Shown one piece after another: positions 44,901-56,075 of a stretch of DNA of 64,000 nucleotides; position 1 is the stretch's first letter; each line of letters opens with the position of its first letter. The position numbers were made by a program, and so were the translations under genes. The stretch is taken from positions 40,772,916-40,836,915 of the forward strand of contig CM037857.1 of NCBI GenBank assembly GCA_021292105.1, read 5' to 3'. This DNA is from Anadara kagoshimensis (taxonomy: Eukaryota; Mollusca; Bivalvia; Arcoida; Arcidae). The notes beneath the pieces are model-generated. The model did no database searches. It was not told the DNA's origin and saw only the letters and a list, made by a program, of their open reading frames with translations.

Positions 44901-45220
44901 TTTACTGAATAAATAGCCACACACCCAAACATACACACATGGACAGTCAATAACACTACAGATACACTTGTTTCAAATGTTTTGTATTGTGAGGCTTGTT
45001 ATATATAATGTACTTGACTTTGTAATAACATGACATCCATCAAGCCTGAAATCTGGTATTTTTGTAAAATTTATGTTACCACTCACTTGCTAATTACTCT
45101 GGTAATCTAGCTGCTTATTATAGATAAATAACTCCTTGGAGAATATACTGGTTGCACGATTTTGCCAGGCAGCCTACAGATTTTATACCCCTTCGATTGT
45201 GAAGGTTATAACTTATGTTG

Positions 45221-45278
45221 GTCTCTCTCTCTCTCACACACACACATACACACACACACACACACAAGAGAGAGAGAA
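45221..45278. repeat. (TC)n(AC)n(AG)n microsatellite
   Basis: TCTCTCTC, then ACACAC with one interruption, then AGAGAGAGAG. Confidence 0.95.
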
Positions 45279-45399
45279 AATGCAATTAAAGAGACAACTC
45301 TTGATAGCGTTTGCATGCAGGTTTTGCCATTCAGGCAACCGATCAGGGTTTGGATTATATTACTTTATCAAAGGATTTTAATTGAAAACTTGTAAAACA

Positions 45400-46140
45400 T
45401 GGCGATTTAAACATACGACTTATTGATTCTCCGAACCGGTATCGCGTGAATATAATTTCAACATGTTGTCATGTCATTTCCAACTTGACATTGGTACATC
45501 GATCGTCGCTGGGGCAGCCATATTTGTTTACATTGACAACTAAATGTACCATCCAGATTTTCGCTTTATTAAGGTATTTACACCTGATGCACCAGAAAGA
45601 TTTTAGGTTTAATTTAATTTGGGATGTGTTATTGTATGTTGTACAAAATAGCGAGCGATAATTTTCTTTACACAAAAAGTGTCCAAGTTTTATAGATTGA
45701 CAAAAAATTCCTGGTGTTTCTGACCTGACATCAATTGGCGTCAAGAAATTGTATATTTTTTGTGGATAATAATATTGTATCTCAAATTTAAACTCAAATG
45801 TCAAAATATTGATAATTCCGACATATAATTTATTGGTATACAATGCTCAACTATGTTTAGTAATGTTATGTCATCAGTTTAAAGACTGGGCACTTTTTCG
45901 GCCATGACACACTTGTCAAAAAGTAATCCCAATTTTGAAATCGGCGGAAGGATAAAAAATTGTAAAACCGAAACACAATTCTCGGAAAAAGCCGGGTTGG
46001 CGTTCCTACTGATTCATTTGTCCTTAATTCTTTTTTATCACTATATCTAGTTATTATTATCATTATTATTTTTGCTGAACATGTGCCGTTTTAAGTTTTA
46101 CATGTGTACTATCATCACCAATTCTATAGAATTGTATACA
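45400..46140. other. Unassigned; part shared with 41.7-41.9 kb
   Basis: TTTTCTTTACACAAAAAGTG and CACCAGAA... landmarks (about 45585-45745) recur at about 41708-41855 in the same orientation, so a dispersed repeat of a few hundred bp is likely. A 124-codon minus-strand frame (45469-45843) crosses it and is not credible as a gene. Confidence 0.45.
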
Positions 46141-46144
46141 CAGT

Positions 46145-46420
46145 ATTATGATTCCCCACCATCATAGGTGGGGAATCATATTGTTTACTTTCTGTTTCTT
46201 CTTATTCTTATTATTATGATTCCCCACCACCGAAGGTCGGGAATCATATTGTTTTTGTTCTGTTTCTTCTTCTTCTTCTTATTATTATTATTCTCTCAAG
46301 ACCATATGCTGATGCATATCTCGGGAACAGCTTGATGGATTTAGATGAAATTTGGTACCAATAATCTGTTGTCTGTGTAGATAATCAAGACGTGTTCATT
46401 TTCGTTATCTTAAAGGTGGG
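46145..46420. repeat. Dispersed repeat with duplicated hairpin head
   Basis: Two direct copies of TATGATTCCCCACC ... GGTGGGGAATCATATTGTTT (46149 and 46216), each a short hairpin followed by TTCTGTTTCTTCTT and ATT repeats. A conserved body follows (CATATCTCGGGAACAGC, GATGAAATTTGG). The GGTGGGGAATCATA motif recurs at 48128 and 48580, so it is a family in this genome. Confidence 0.65.
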
Positions 46421-46975
46421 TGAGTGGTAGTAAATTGTTCAATTAAATACGTAGTTAAATACCCGGGGAAACCAATTCTGAATGGATAGATGACCTCCAA
46501 CGATGTGTATTGCGCATTGAATCACGATTGTTAATCAATAAACTTTTCAAAAAAATATTAAATAAACATCACAAAGGGTAACTTTTATTATATTTTATTT
46601 TGGATTTTACAATAATTCCGAGTCCATCGGTGTTTATACTGTCTGACGACATCGGGAGGGCACCTGGGTATACGTATATCCTCAGGCAATGTCGACACGC
46701 TCCAATATTACCTGGATCTACCTGTCCATAATTAGAATGTCTTACATTCACACCTAAGACAACGATCTTAATCAACTCATTCTTTAAGACCAGTCGTTAA
46801 TTACTGTGTTTATTCAGTGACACTCGCCGAATCAGAGGCCTAAGAGGGTATCTAAGAGTTTTCTTATTCAATGAAATTCATTGAAAACGTCATTTTCTAT
46901 GCCGAAAAGGCCTTCCAATGTACGATTTTTCTCAACCGAAGACCTTAATTCAAATCTACTTTAACTTTCAAAGAA

Positions 46976-47265
46976 ATTTAAAAAAAATAAACTCCAGGTA
47001 TTGTTGAGAATTTTATAGATAATAATAAGATAAAAACTAACGACAGCATGATTTTTCATATCGCAATATATTTCGAATACACAGTATTCCTTATCAAGCT
47101 TACATTTTAACTAACTGAAAATTTAAAAAAAATAAACTCCAGGTATTGTTGAGGATTTTATAGATAATAATTAAAAAAAACTTACGACAGCATGATTTTT
47201 CATATCGCAATATATTTCGAATACACAGTATTCCTAATCAAGCTTACATTTTAACTAACTGAAAA
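46976..47265. repeat. 145-bp tandem duplication
   Basis: Two copies starting ATTTAAAAAAAATAAACTCC (46976 and 47121), differing at a few positions and one short indel. Confidence 0.9.
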
Positions 47266-47399
47266 TTACAAATACAAGATATATGTATAAAACATTATTT
47301 ACAGACTATACAATGTAATTATACAAAAGTGTCACCTGATTAAGTTAAAACCCAATTAGGGCTTAGCCTAAGGGTTATTTGAACACATTCAATAAGAAA

Positions 47400-47830
47400 G
47401 TTGTCCCATTACCCGCTAATTGTTTATTTAGGGTAGGCCTTTCATCTTTGATATGTAAAGCCTCAAGGATCACCAAGTCAAAGTCTAAATTAACCTTTGT
47501 TCGGAGTTTTGAAACACTTGGTGATCCCGTACTTTTTACATCTCTTACAATTTTCTACATGATTGAATATGACACTACCGGTTTTATTATGTTCAGTAAT
47601 GCGTCTCTGAAGGATTTTTTTAGTTTTACCTACATAGGTGCAATATGAAGAATCATGCTGTCGTAAATTTAAAAAAGTAATCAAGGTATGATTTGTTTTT
47701 AGTTTACCAGGTCGGCGCGGTACAAATGTACTTCATACACAACTGCCTTTAGAATGTAACAGTTCATCAAGGCAATATATACACAACATTAAAAACGCAT
47801 GTGACGTGAAAATCACAAAATTTACCTGTT
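47400..47830 (-). pseudogene. GIY-YIG endonuclease fragment of a Penelope-like element
   Basis: The minus-strand frame (about 47830 to 47490, one stop near 47725) carries FLNLRQHDSSYCTYVGKTKK, ILQRRITEH (catalytic Arg region), and a terminal SVIFNHVENCKRC cysteine pair. YVGKTxxxLxxRIxEH is the GIY-YIG core that closes Penelope-like retroelements. The RT part is not nearby, so this is a fragment. Confidence 0.75.
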
Positions 47831-48339
47831 GATTAATAACTAAACAACAACATCTCTTGTTCATTTAATGTTTTATTCAATCTTGTAATTCATAATATAT
47901 GAAGGGCCGTAACTTTGATGTAAGACTACCTGCACATGCAGGTACCCGACTCGACTAGTGTATTACGTCAAATATTGTATGTGCCAAAAAGTACCCTTTT
48001 TGGCGACACAGAAATGGAATTGGCAACAAAATTTTAAAACTGGCGATTTCCTTGGCGACAGACTTTCACAACTCAGCGCTAACCCTGCTAGGGTCATTTC
48101 ACCAGATATATGCCATAAATTATTTATGGATGGTGGAGAATCATACGTAACTGGTATCCCAGTTACAATGTGATTATTAAGCTAGTTATGACATTTTAAT
48201 TATACAAAGCCAATGATTTCACCAGTGAGTTTAATCCAATTTGTGACCGTCAAAAAAGTCCTCTCGAGCATGAAATCTTGTAAATGAACAATTTAATTGG
48301 ACAAATCAAAGTAATAGATCTGTACGGGTGCAGGAAAAA

Positions 48340-48465
48340 CGTACCCATGCCATAACGTACCCTACCAGAACGTACCCATTTTTGGACGAAACGCACCCAC
48401 ATTTTTACCAAAACGTACCCATACTAGAACCTACCTACCAAAACATACCCGCCAAAACGTTTTGT
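48340..48465. repeat. AAAACGTACCCAT degenerate minisatellite
   Basis: About seven units of 14-20 bp with the core ACGTACCCAT. Confidence 0.75.
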
Positions 48466-48639
48466 CTATAACCCATCTGTACAATACAAAGTCAGCCAAT
48501 ATAAAAGTTAAAGTCAAATGTACTTTTTAAAAAAAACAGACATATTAGATGTTTATTTTAGATATGTATAGTTTGTGGATGGTGGGGAATCATAAGTAAC
48601 TGGCATCCCAGTTACAATCTCAAGTTATTATTATTATTT

Positions 48640-49060
48640 GTTTACCAAAACAGCTTTAGTTGGATGATGAACATTGCAGATATTGTTGTAGGTAGGGGAT
48701 GAACCAATCTAGGACCTGCTCTGCTCATCATTCAATAAAGCAGAAATCCCATTATTATTATTAATATTATTATAACTATTATCATCATTATCCACAATGC
48801 TTTAGTTGGATGATGAGCATTGTAGGTAATAGTGTAGAAGAGGTCACCAAATCACTATTGAGAAATGCACTGCTCGTCATTCAATGAAGTAGATGATCCA
48901 TTATTATTATCATTATTATCATTATTATTATTATTCATTTTCATTATTCATCAAACAAAGCTTTAGTTGGATGATAAGCATGGCGGATAATATTGTAGTT
49001 GGGGATGACCCAATCACTTTTAAGACCTACTCTGCTCTTCGTTCAATAAAGCAGGTATCC

Positions 49061-49094
<34 letters not shown>

Positions 49095-49095
49095 T
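48640..49095. repeat. ~155-bp tandem trimer with ATT tails
   Basis: Three copies (from about 48643, 48792, 48952) of a unit with GCTTTAGTTGGATGAT, CTGCTC(A/G)TCATTCAAT and AAGCAG. Each ends in (ATT)n. Copies are about 80 percent alike. Confidence 0.85.
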
Positions 49096-49684
49096 AATAC
49101 GTTCGTATATGTAATGTCATAGTTAACTTCTGTATCTATTCATTAGTTTATATATATATTTCACAATTACTACACATCATGAGGTGTGAATTGTTTTCTT
49201 TGTTACGGATGGTTTATTACATGTCAAACATAACATTGGAGTTCTCAGAATTTAATGATCAATGTCTATGAAATATAAAATGAATTCTTGATGTTTATTT
49301 CCATTAAATAAAGAAAAGAAGAAAAACAATCCTTCATCAACATGTTTCAAAAATGATATATGATGGAGTAGCGTTTTTTATATTTTCAAATACAAGACGT
49401 ACACGCTGATCACTCGGCCATTATTAACCACAAGAACACTCTTGTAGGAATAAAAGCAATACCTATAAGACGATCGTAGATGAATGAGGGTGTATAATGC
49501 AAGTCATTGAAACAGTTCTGATAAATATTTCTCGAACCTTCATACAATTGTATGTAACAAAAATTAAAACATCCAAACAACATTATATTGTCTTTAAGCT
49601 TTTTTTGCCATCACTGTAAAATTAAAGTGAGACATAATAACTTCCCTCTATATGGTATCTGTTTTTTACATTATACTACAGAAA
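49096..49684. other. Unassigned non-coding sequence
   Basis: No supported feature. Confidence 0.4.
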
Positions 49685-50240
49685 AAACATACTAATTCAT
49701 ATCCAACTCACAATTCCCAAGTTTCTTGCGTTAATCCAGCTACATCCGCCTTGTGTGCATTTACAATAGAGAATAAAAGCAATATGGAACAATGAGACGT
49801 CAAATAAATCTCAGTTAATTTCAATTTGATTGTACAGAGACATCATACTTATCAACACTATTGTGATGACGGTAATAAAACGTTTTGATGGTTTTGATAA
49901 TTCTTAGCTTGTAATATTCCTATGTCAACATTTTAAATCTTAGCTTGTAATATTCCTATTTTAGCATTTACTTTGTAAATAGTTTGCTTCGTTGTTTACA
50001 GTAACTGAAGTGGGGAAAACTCTACAATAACAAGAGAAGCTTGTATTAAGCTCTGTAGAAAAGGAAAATTGGTACTTGAAAAATTGAAGTCATCACGTTT
50101 TTCATACAGCTTCAAAAGGCTTTCGGTGGTGTAATAAGAATATAAGAGGTATAGGTCCAACTATATGCAGACACAAAATTGAAGAATCAGTCAAATATTT
50201 TATTTCAACCCAACTTCGATAGATGATATTCATATACTTT
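49685..50240 (-). pseudogene. RT-element 3' copy, decayed
   Basis: Minus-strand order: RT C-terminal codons near 49840-49900 (ATCAAAACCATCAAAACG), TTCCATATTGC, then the 3' UTR to AGTATGTTTTTTC near 49690. Upstream codons at 50000-50240 include TTCTACAGAGCTTAATAC and TTGGTACTTG-related segments. Confidence 0.65.
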
Positions 50241-51012
50241 CAATATTATGGATAATAAAAAAGATAAATTGGCCACAATTTTCTTTTCAGATTTATTAAG
50301 GTTCTTTATAAACTAATGTAATGTGTGTCAATAATTCTATTTTTTGCGTTGTTGGGTTTTAAGTACATTTGTATGTGGACGTTATATTGATATTGATCCC
50401 TATATACTTTTTTCACAGGAAGTTTGGCGTATCGTTAATTTCTTTAATGTACATATTTATATGTTAACAATACATTGTTTATTGAAGATTTGTTCTGTAA
50501 AGATCACAACGTGTACTCTATGGTTTTAAAAAGAAATTTAATTGTAAAATGAATCCGTAGCCGAGAATAGTTGAAGTTTTTAAATATTTCTGTAAAACAT
50601 ATTGGTTAACACTGCCAACTTTAATTGACAAAAAGTCCAATTCCACTTAATTGAAATTCACAGTATGTAAACTCCGGTGTACACGTTACGGACGCTGGGA
50701 TCGCCGAAGCGAAGAAAAAGCGAACAGTCGTCCAGTGACAGTATATTGGCAGCTAGTAAGTTTTCTTGTATACATTTTCTGTGCTGGTGATTCTAGATAG
50801 TGTACGCCTAGTTGAAAGAATGAACGCCTAACAGGGATTTAAGTGGAAAAATATGTACGCCTAGCGTTACAGAAAATTGTACAATTGTTTGCTTCACATT
50901 GTTCTTAAATAACAGGATGAAAAACTCTTCATAACTTTATGCTAATATCTAGGATGTATGCCATTTAAATATCTAAGGCTTGCGTCATTATATAATCAGA
51001 AGTTATTTTATA
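50241..51012. other. Unassigned non-coding sequence
   Basis: No supported gene. The stretch 50690-50870 is locally less AT-rich, with ACGCCTAG repeated (GTACGCCTAGTTG, AACGCCTAACAGG, GTACGCCTAGCG). Confidence 0.4.
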
Positions 51013-51193
51013 CAGCCAAGCCTGTTTATAAAGACCACCAACTGGAACCAGTAAAAGTGGCCTTTATGGACAGGTGACGTTTATATATACAGGTTCAAAT
51101 AATATGAAAAAAGAACAGTTGGAATGCAATTCTATTGGCCTTTATAAGCAGGTGGCCCTTATATAGAGGTGGCCTTTAAGGCAGGTTTGACTG
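51013..51193. mobile_element. 181-bp MITE with TA duplication
   Basis: CAGCCAAGCCTGTTTATAAA and the inverse TTTAAGGCAGGTTTGACTG end the element, with TA on both sides (51011-51012, 51194-51195). Interior GGCCTTTATGGACAGGTGAC. Same family as 33181-33294. Confidence 0.85.
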
Positions 51194-51261
51194 TACTTTT
51201 TTAAAAGCAAAAAAATACATTATACATTATAATGATAATAAAATAGACTGATTGAATAAGA

Positions 51262-51435
51262 TACGGTTTTATGTCCCAGTCACGAATATTTCACTTATAT
51301 TGAGACGTCGCCAGCTATATGTGAAGCCATAGAAAATTTGTCCCTTGCAGTGCGCTAAGGACAATGTGCAGGTGTCATACCTGCTGTGAGATAGAGGAAC
51401 GGATTTTAAGGTCTAGGTCTTTACCAAAGGATCCG
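51262..51435 (-). mobile_element. Degraded SINE body
   Basis: TTTTATGTCCCAGTCACGAA, ATATTTCACTTATATTGAGA and GACGTCGCCAGCT match the intact SINE in the same orientation. The head with tRNA boxes is missing. Confidence 0.75.
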
Positions 51436-51439
51436 GTGA

Positions 51440-52720
51440 CTCTATGTCAACTTTATCGACTTTGAGAAAGCGTTTGACTGTCTTAACAGGGAAATTCTAT
51501 GGAAACTCCTGGACAGCTACGGAGTACCAAACAAAATTGTCACTCTTATAAAGAATATGTATGAGGGAATGAAATGCCAGGTTGTACAAGATAGAGACAC
51601 AAGTGAATAATTTGAAATGAGATCAGGTGTTAGGCAAGGCTGCTTACATTTACCTTTTCTTTTTCTTTTGGCCATTAACTAGATCATGAGGGAGGGAATC
51701 AAGTTCAATCAACATCAGAGAAAAGAAACGGAATCCACTGGAATTTAACAAACCAACTAGAGGACCTGAATTTTGCTGACGATCTAAGATCAAGTTTAAT
51801 CAACATCAGTGAAAAGAAACGGAATCCACTGAAATTTAACAAACCAACTAAAGGACCTGGATTTTGCTGACGATCTAGCTCTTCTTTCTCATATTCATGA
51901 CAAAATGCAAGATAAAACATCCATATTAGTTGAAAATACAGCAAAAACAGAACTTCGTATAAATAAGGAAAAGACCAAAATCATGAGAATAAATAAAAAA
52001 ATAATATCAATAATATTGAAATAGATAACACACATCTTGAAATTATAATCTTTATTGTATATCTTGGAAGTGTGGTTAATAACCTTGGAGGAACAAAAGA
52101 TGACGTGATAGCAAGATTAGCAAAAGCATGCACTGCATTTGGCATGTTTCGAAAAGTCTGGAAATCAAGACAGATAACAACTAAGACTAAGCTCAGGATA
52201 TTCAATAGCAACGTCAAATCAATCTTGCTATATGGCTCAGAAACATGGAGCCTCACAGTCAACAACATCAACAAGCTTCAGATATTCATAAACAAATGTC
52301 TGAGATCCATCCTTCAGATATGGTGGCCAAACAAAATCACAAATGAAGATCTTTTGCAAAGAACTAAACAAACATCTTTTGTTCAAGAAATAAAAAAGAG
52401 AAAGTGAAAGTGGTTAGGTCACACACTGCGCAAAGGCAAGACCGACATCACATGCCAAGCCCTTCAATTAACACCTCAAGGAAAAAGGAAAAGGAGAAGA
52501 CTAAGACTTACATGGAGAAAAGCACTGGAGAAGATGTTAGAAAAAGAATATACATGGAACAACATCCACCAACTAGCAAAAGACAGAAGAATATGAAGAA
52601 AAATTTTCAGTGGCCTATACGCCACTGGGGAGTGAAAAAAGCTAAAGTAAGTCAAGGTCGAGGAAAAACATTTTACCCTTGTAAATGCTGGAGGATCGAC
52701 CTTTAGGGCCACAATTTGAC
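51440..52720 (+). pseudogene. LINE RT and C-terminal region (RTE-like), inactive
   Basis: RT palm codons (FIDFEKAFDCLNREILWKLL near 51450; GVRQGCL near 51625) precede a 91-bp tandem duplication (about 51697-51787, 51788-51878) that doubles the FADD catalytic segment. AKTELRINKEKTKIMRI follows near 51940. A 111-codon frame at 52072-52407 has GGTKDDVIARLAKACTAFG and KLRIFNSNVKSILLYGSETW. The C-terminal block (KWKWLGHTLRKGK near 52405) lies in the next frame. The YLG...DVxxRI...LLYGxETW layout suits RTE/related LINEs. Several frameshifts; not functional. Confidence 0.87.
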
Positions 52721-53655
52721 CCTTCGGTTAGGCGTAGGTAACTAAGAAAATAAGTGCGTTTCAATTCTAATTACTATACTCAATCTACATTGATTTTGTA
52801 TATATATTCTTTTAGAGTATATGGACCAAAAATGTATAGAAATCGAATAAAAATAAATTAAGTATACTTTTTTTTCTGATGATTTTTGAACCCTAATCAA
52901 TCGTGTTACATATAAATGGATTTGTTTGGATATTTTTAAAAACTCTCAGTCTTAATTTTAGAAATGAAAAAATAAATATTTAATTTATCTTTAGTATTGG
53001 TGGCAAAATTTTCACCATTTTTCATTCAAAAACGCTCAGGTTATGGAATATTAATTCCGACCCTACTTTTTGTTTAAAAAATAATTTTGTAAAATTTACG
53101 TTAACGAACAAATCAATTGTACATCCCTCCCCATATTAGATAGTGAATGTAGTTTGTAATATATCTAATTGAAAATATTAGTTCCTTCTTGTGAAAAAAT
53201 TCCAAAATTTTGAACTTTTTCTCCTTTTTTTGTTTCACATGTTTACGGAGTGGAATGACATATTGGTATTTTACGGCGCTGTCATGTTAGCATTACCATG
53301 GTAACGAATGTACATTTGAAACAAAAAAAAACAAAAAGATTTTATTATTAAAGTAATACTATTGACAAAGGTAAGAATTTCAATTTTTGTGGCAAATGCA
53401 TGAGAAATTTCTTTGATAGAAATATTCAGATCTTGTAAAAATATATAATCTCTGTATATGTTCTGATTTAAGAGATGTAATCGCGTTTAAAAAATTTTCT
53501 GTAAAAACACAGAATAGTAAATCCTTAATAACTTAAAGAATAATTGAGATATTCATGTTAAATTATTATGTTATTTTATTAAGTCATGATGCTTTCGAAA
53601 ATCTGAAATATAATTTTTGCGCATCAGAATCCATTTTTCCCAGTAACCGTCACAT
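52721..53655. other. Unassigned, very AT-rich
   Basis: No supported feature. Confidence 0.4.
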
Positions 53656-53659
53656 ATAT

Positions 53660-54225
53660 TATTAGCTAACCTGGCAAAAGCCAGCGTGAGCTTATGGTAT
53701 GATGTAGCGTGTGTATATGCGTGCGTGCGTCCGTTCGTACGTGCGTCCGTAAACTTCACTTAAACAACTTCTTCTCCCGAACCACTCGACAGATTTTGAT
53801 GAAACTTGGGTGGCATCATCCACGAGAAATGCCATTTAAAGTTTGCGAAAATTGCTGACCTTGACATTCATTCAAGGTCACAATCGTTGAAAAAATGACC
53901 GTAGGTGTAAAATCACTTTAATGACTTTTTCTGATGAACCGAAAGACATAGAAACCCCAAACTGAATATACATAATCAGTATGAGAAGTTCTACAAAGTT
54001 TGCAAATAAATTTGACCTTGGCCTTAGGATCAAGGTCACAGTGACCTTACATGTAAAAATACTATAATGACATCTTCTTACGAGCCAAAAGTTCTATGGA
54101 CATAAAACTTCAGACATAGAACCAGTATGTTGAGTTCTACAAAGTCTGTGAGTAGATTTGACCTTGATTTTAGTTTAAGGTCACCGTGACCTTGTATTCA
54201 AAAATGCTAAAAATTACTTTTTCTA
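53660..54225 (+). repeat. Molluscan AAGGTCA-rich dispersed repeat
   Basis: GTGAGCTTATGGTATGATGT, then GTGCGTCCGT runs, CTTCTTCTCCCGAACCACTC and GATTTTGATGAAACTTGGGT. Repeated TTGACCTTG / AAGGTCACAGTGACCTT motifs follow, about every 60-100 bp. I recognise this arrangement as a common molluscan repeat from memory, not from a search. AGGTCA and TGACCT half-sites are nuclear-receptor-like. Confidence 0.7.
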
Positions 54226-54449
54226 GTGATGACAAAAATCATTTTCACCTACAGCTGTCCATTATTTAATGAATGGGGATTTAAAGCTGTATTTTATTTC
54301 CACAAAGAAGCGCAATGTTTTAAGTTAGAGAGAATCTTCAAACTGTTCATTCTGTCAGAGGAAAAAAAATCGCTTCTATTAATTCTTTCTCTCACAGAAT
54401 CAACAGGTTTTGGCTTCCCTCTATAACAGAATATACTTTGTAAGCTATA
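54226..54449. other. Unassigned
   Basis: Transition between the AAGGTCA repeat and LINE sequence; a 66-codon open frame without known motifs. Confidence 0.35.
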
Positions 54450-54922
54450 TCGCTTTGTATATCGGTCCAGTAAACATGCTTTTAATGTGTGAATAGATTC
54501 ATGACTTGACAGTCTGAGTCTAACCAGAACAGTCTTATATTTATCGCAATCTAATATATTCAGATACTTTTCAGTTTCTAATATGGTTTTAACTTCCTTA
54601 TAAAAATCAAGTTTACTTTAACTTTGGAGAGAAAAATTTCATTCTTGTATATAAATATCTTTTACTTTTAAAATAAATAAGCTAATAAATAGATCAAAAT
54701 CTCCCACCCCTTGACACAACAAGACATAATTAAACCCATACCTATTTAGTAGTTATACACAAATAAAGGAAATCTTCCAGTCTCACCAAAAACTGCTACT
54801 ATAGGTGTACTAGATTTGACATGTAACAGCCTTTAATAAAATTTGTTTTGGACAGATTCAATACAATTTGAGGGTTCATAACCCTAGATTTCAGACCATA
54901 TGTGATAATTGGGCACACCATA
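54450..54922 (-). pseudogene. LINE post-RT region (3' half of a LINE split by an 8.7-kb insertion)
   Basis: The minus-strand frame reads YMVCPIITYG immediately after the insertion edge at 54922, then TNFIKGCYMSNLVHL. Further 3', KLDFYKEVKTILETEKYLN and VLVRLRLSSHESIHTL lie near 54610-54490. These match LINE blocks that follow the RT thumb (MVxPIxxYGSEIWG; FRLSSHxL). The 5' half is at 63654-64000. Confidence 0.8.
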
Positions 54923-55650
54923 TAGTCAGGGGGCAGATCCCAAAATGTGACACCCCTAAACTTTTTGTAAAAAGCAGGAAACATAGTGGATTTTATTGCC
55001 CTGTATGTACTTAGTCAGGCTAGGTATGTTTCCACCTTGACTTTTCCCGTTTAAAAAAAATATGACTGCCAATCCAAGATGGCCTCCAAAAAAGATGATT
55101 TAAGTATAAAAATTCAATATCAAATCAACCGCTTAACCATTTAAGTTGAGATTTGGTATTTGATCAATTAAATATTTTTACTAATTTTTCATTAATAAAA
55201 ATTGGTTGTAAAATTCAATATGGCAGCCAATCTTAAGATGGCCGACTTATAATCATTGCATTTCATTTTAAATCAAATACAACAAAGGATGACATTATTT
55301 TATGACATAAAACCAATGTATTGTATTTAATATATATGTCCTTAGTTATGCTAGATATGTTTCCATCTTGACTTTTTTCCGTTTAATGAAAATATGGCTG
55401 CCAAATCCAAGATGGCCACCAAAAAGATAATTTTAAAATTGAAATTCAATAACAAATCAACCGCTTAACCTTTGGAGTTGAAATTTGATATTTGATCAAT
55501 AAAATGTTTATACTAATTTATCACAAAGAAACTGTGGTTGTAAAATTCACGATGGCCGCCATTCACAAGATGGCCGACTTATAATCATCGCGCTGCATTT
55601 TAAATCAAAAACAACAAAAATGTCATTACTTTATGACATAAAATTAATGT
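54923..55650. repeat. Left subterminal arm, two ~320-bp units
   Basis: Units start near 55009 (ACTTAGTCAGGCTAGGTATG) and 55331 (CCTTAGTTATGCTAGATATG). Each has GTTTCCA(C/T)CTTGACTTT, CCAAGATGGCC, CAATAT(G)GCAGCC and AAGATGGCCGACTTATAATC. The inverse arm is 63000-63653. Confidence 0.85.
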
Positions 55651-56075
55651 CTGTGTTTGTTACACATTATGTGAAAATATTATCAGTTATGGTCTCTAAA
55701 CTTATTTTATGCAATTTAAATAATATATACGAAGTTTTCAAGTTTTCAATAAATAATATTTGAATTAATTAAATCGATATGACTTTTGACGTTTGCAATA
55801 AAAATAGTCCTCTCGCTCATTCAGACATTCAAAAATGTCCAACAGCAACATGAGTAACATCCACAAGCACCTTGCAGCAAAATATTCTATAAGTATATCC
55901 CTTATATTTATTATATAAGTATGACCAGAATATAACATAATTACCCTGTTTAACAATTCAACAGCTATAAATATAGGATTGAATAACAATCTTTAATTTC
56001 CTAAACATTACTTGTACAAAAAAAAACCAATACAATAACAAAAACATCTTCATCGCTACAAAGGATAAGCGTCTT
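55651..56075. other. Spacer within the 8.7-kb element
   Basis: AT-rich; no coding or repeat assignment. Confidence 0.4.

Noticed and set aside
45136-45395. Two frames with THTHT / HTHTH stretches
   Set aside because: Created by the TC/AC/AG microsatellite at 45221-45278.
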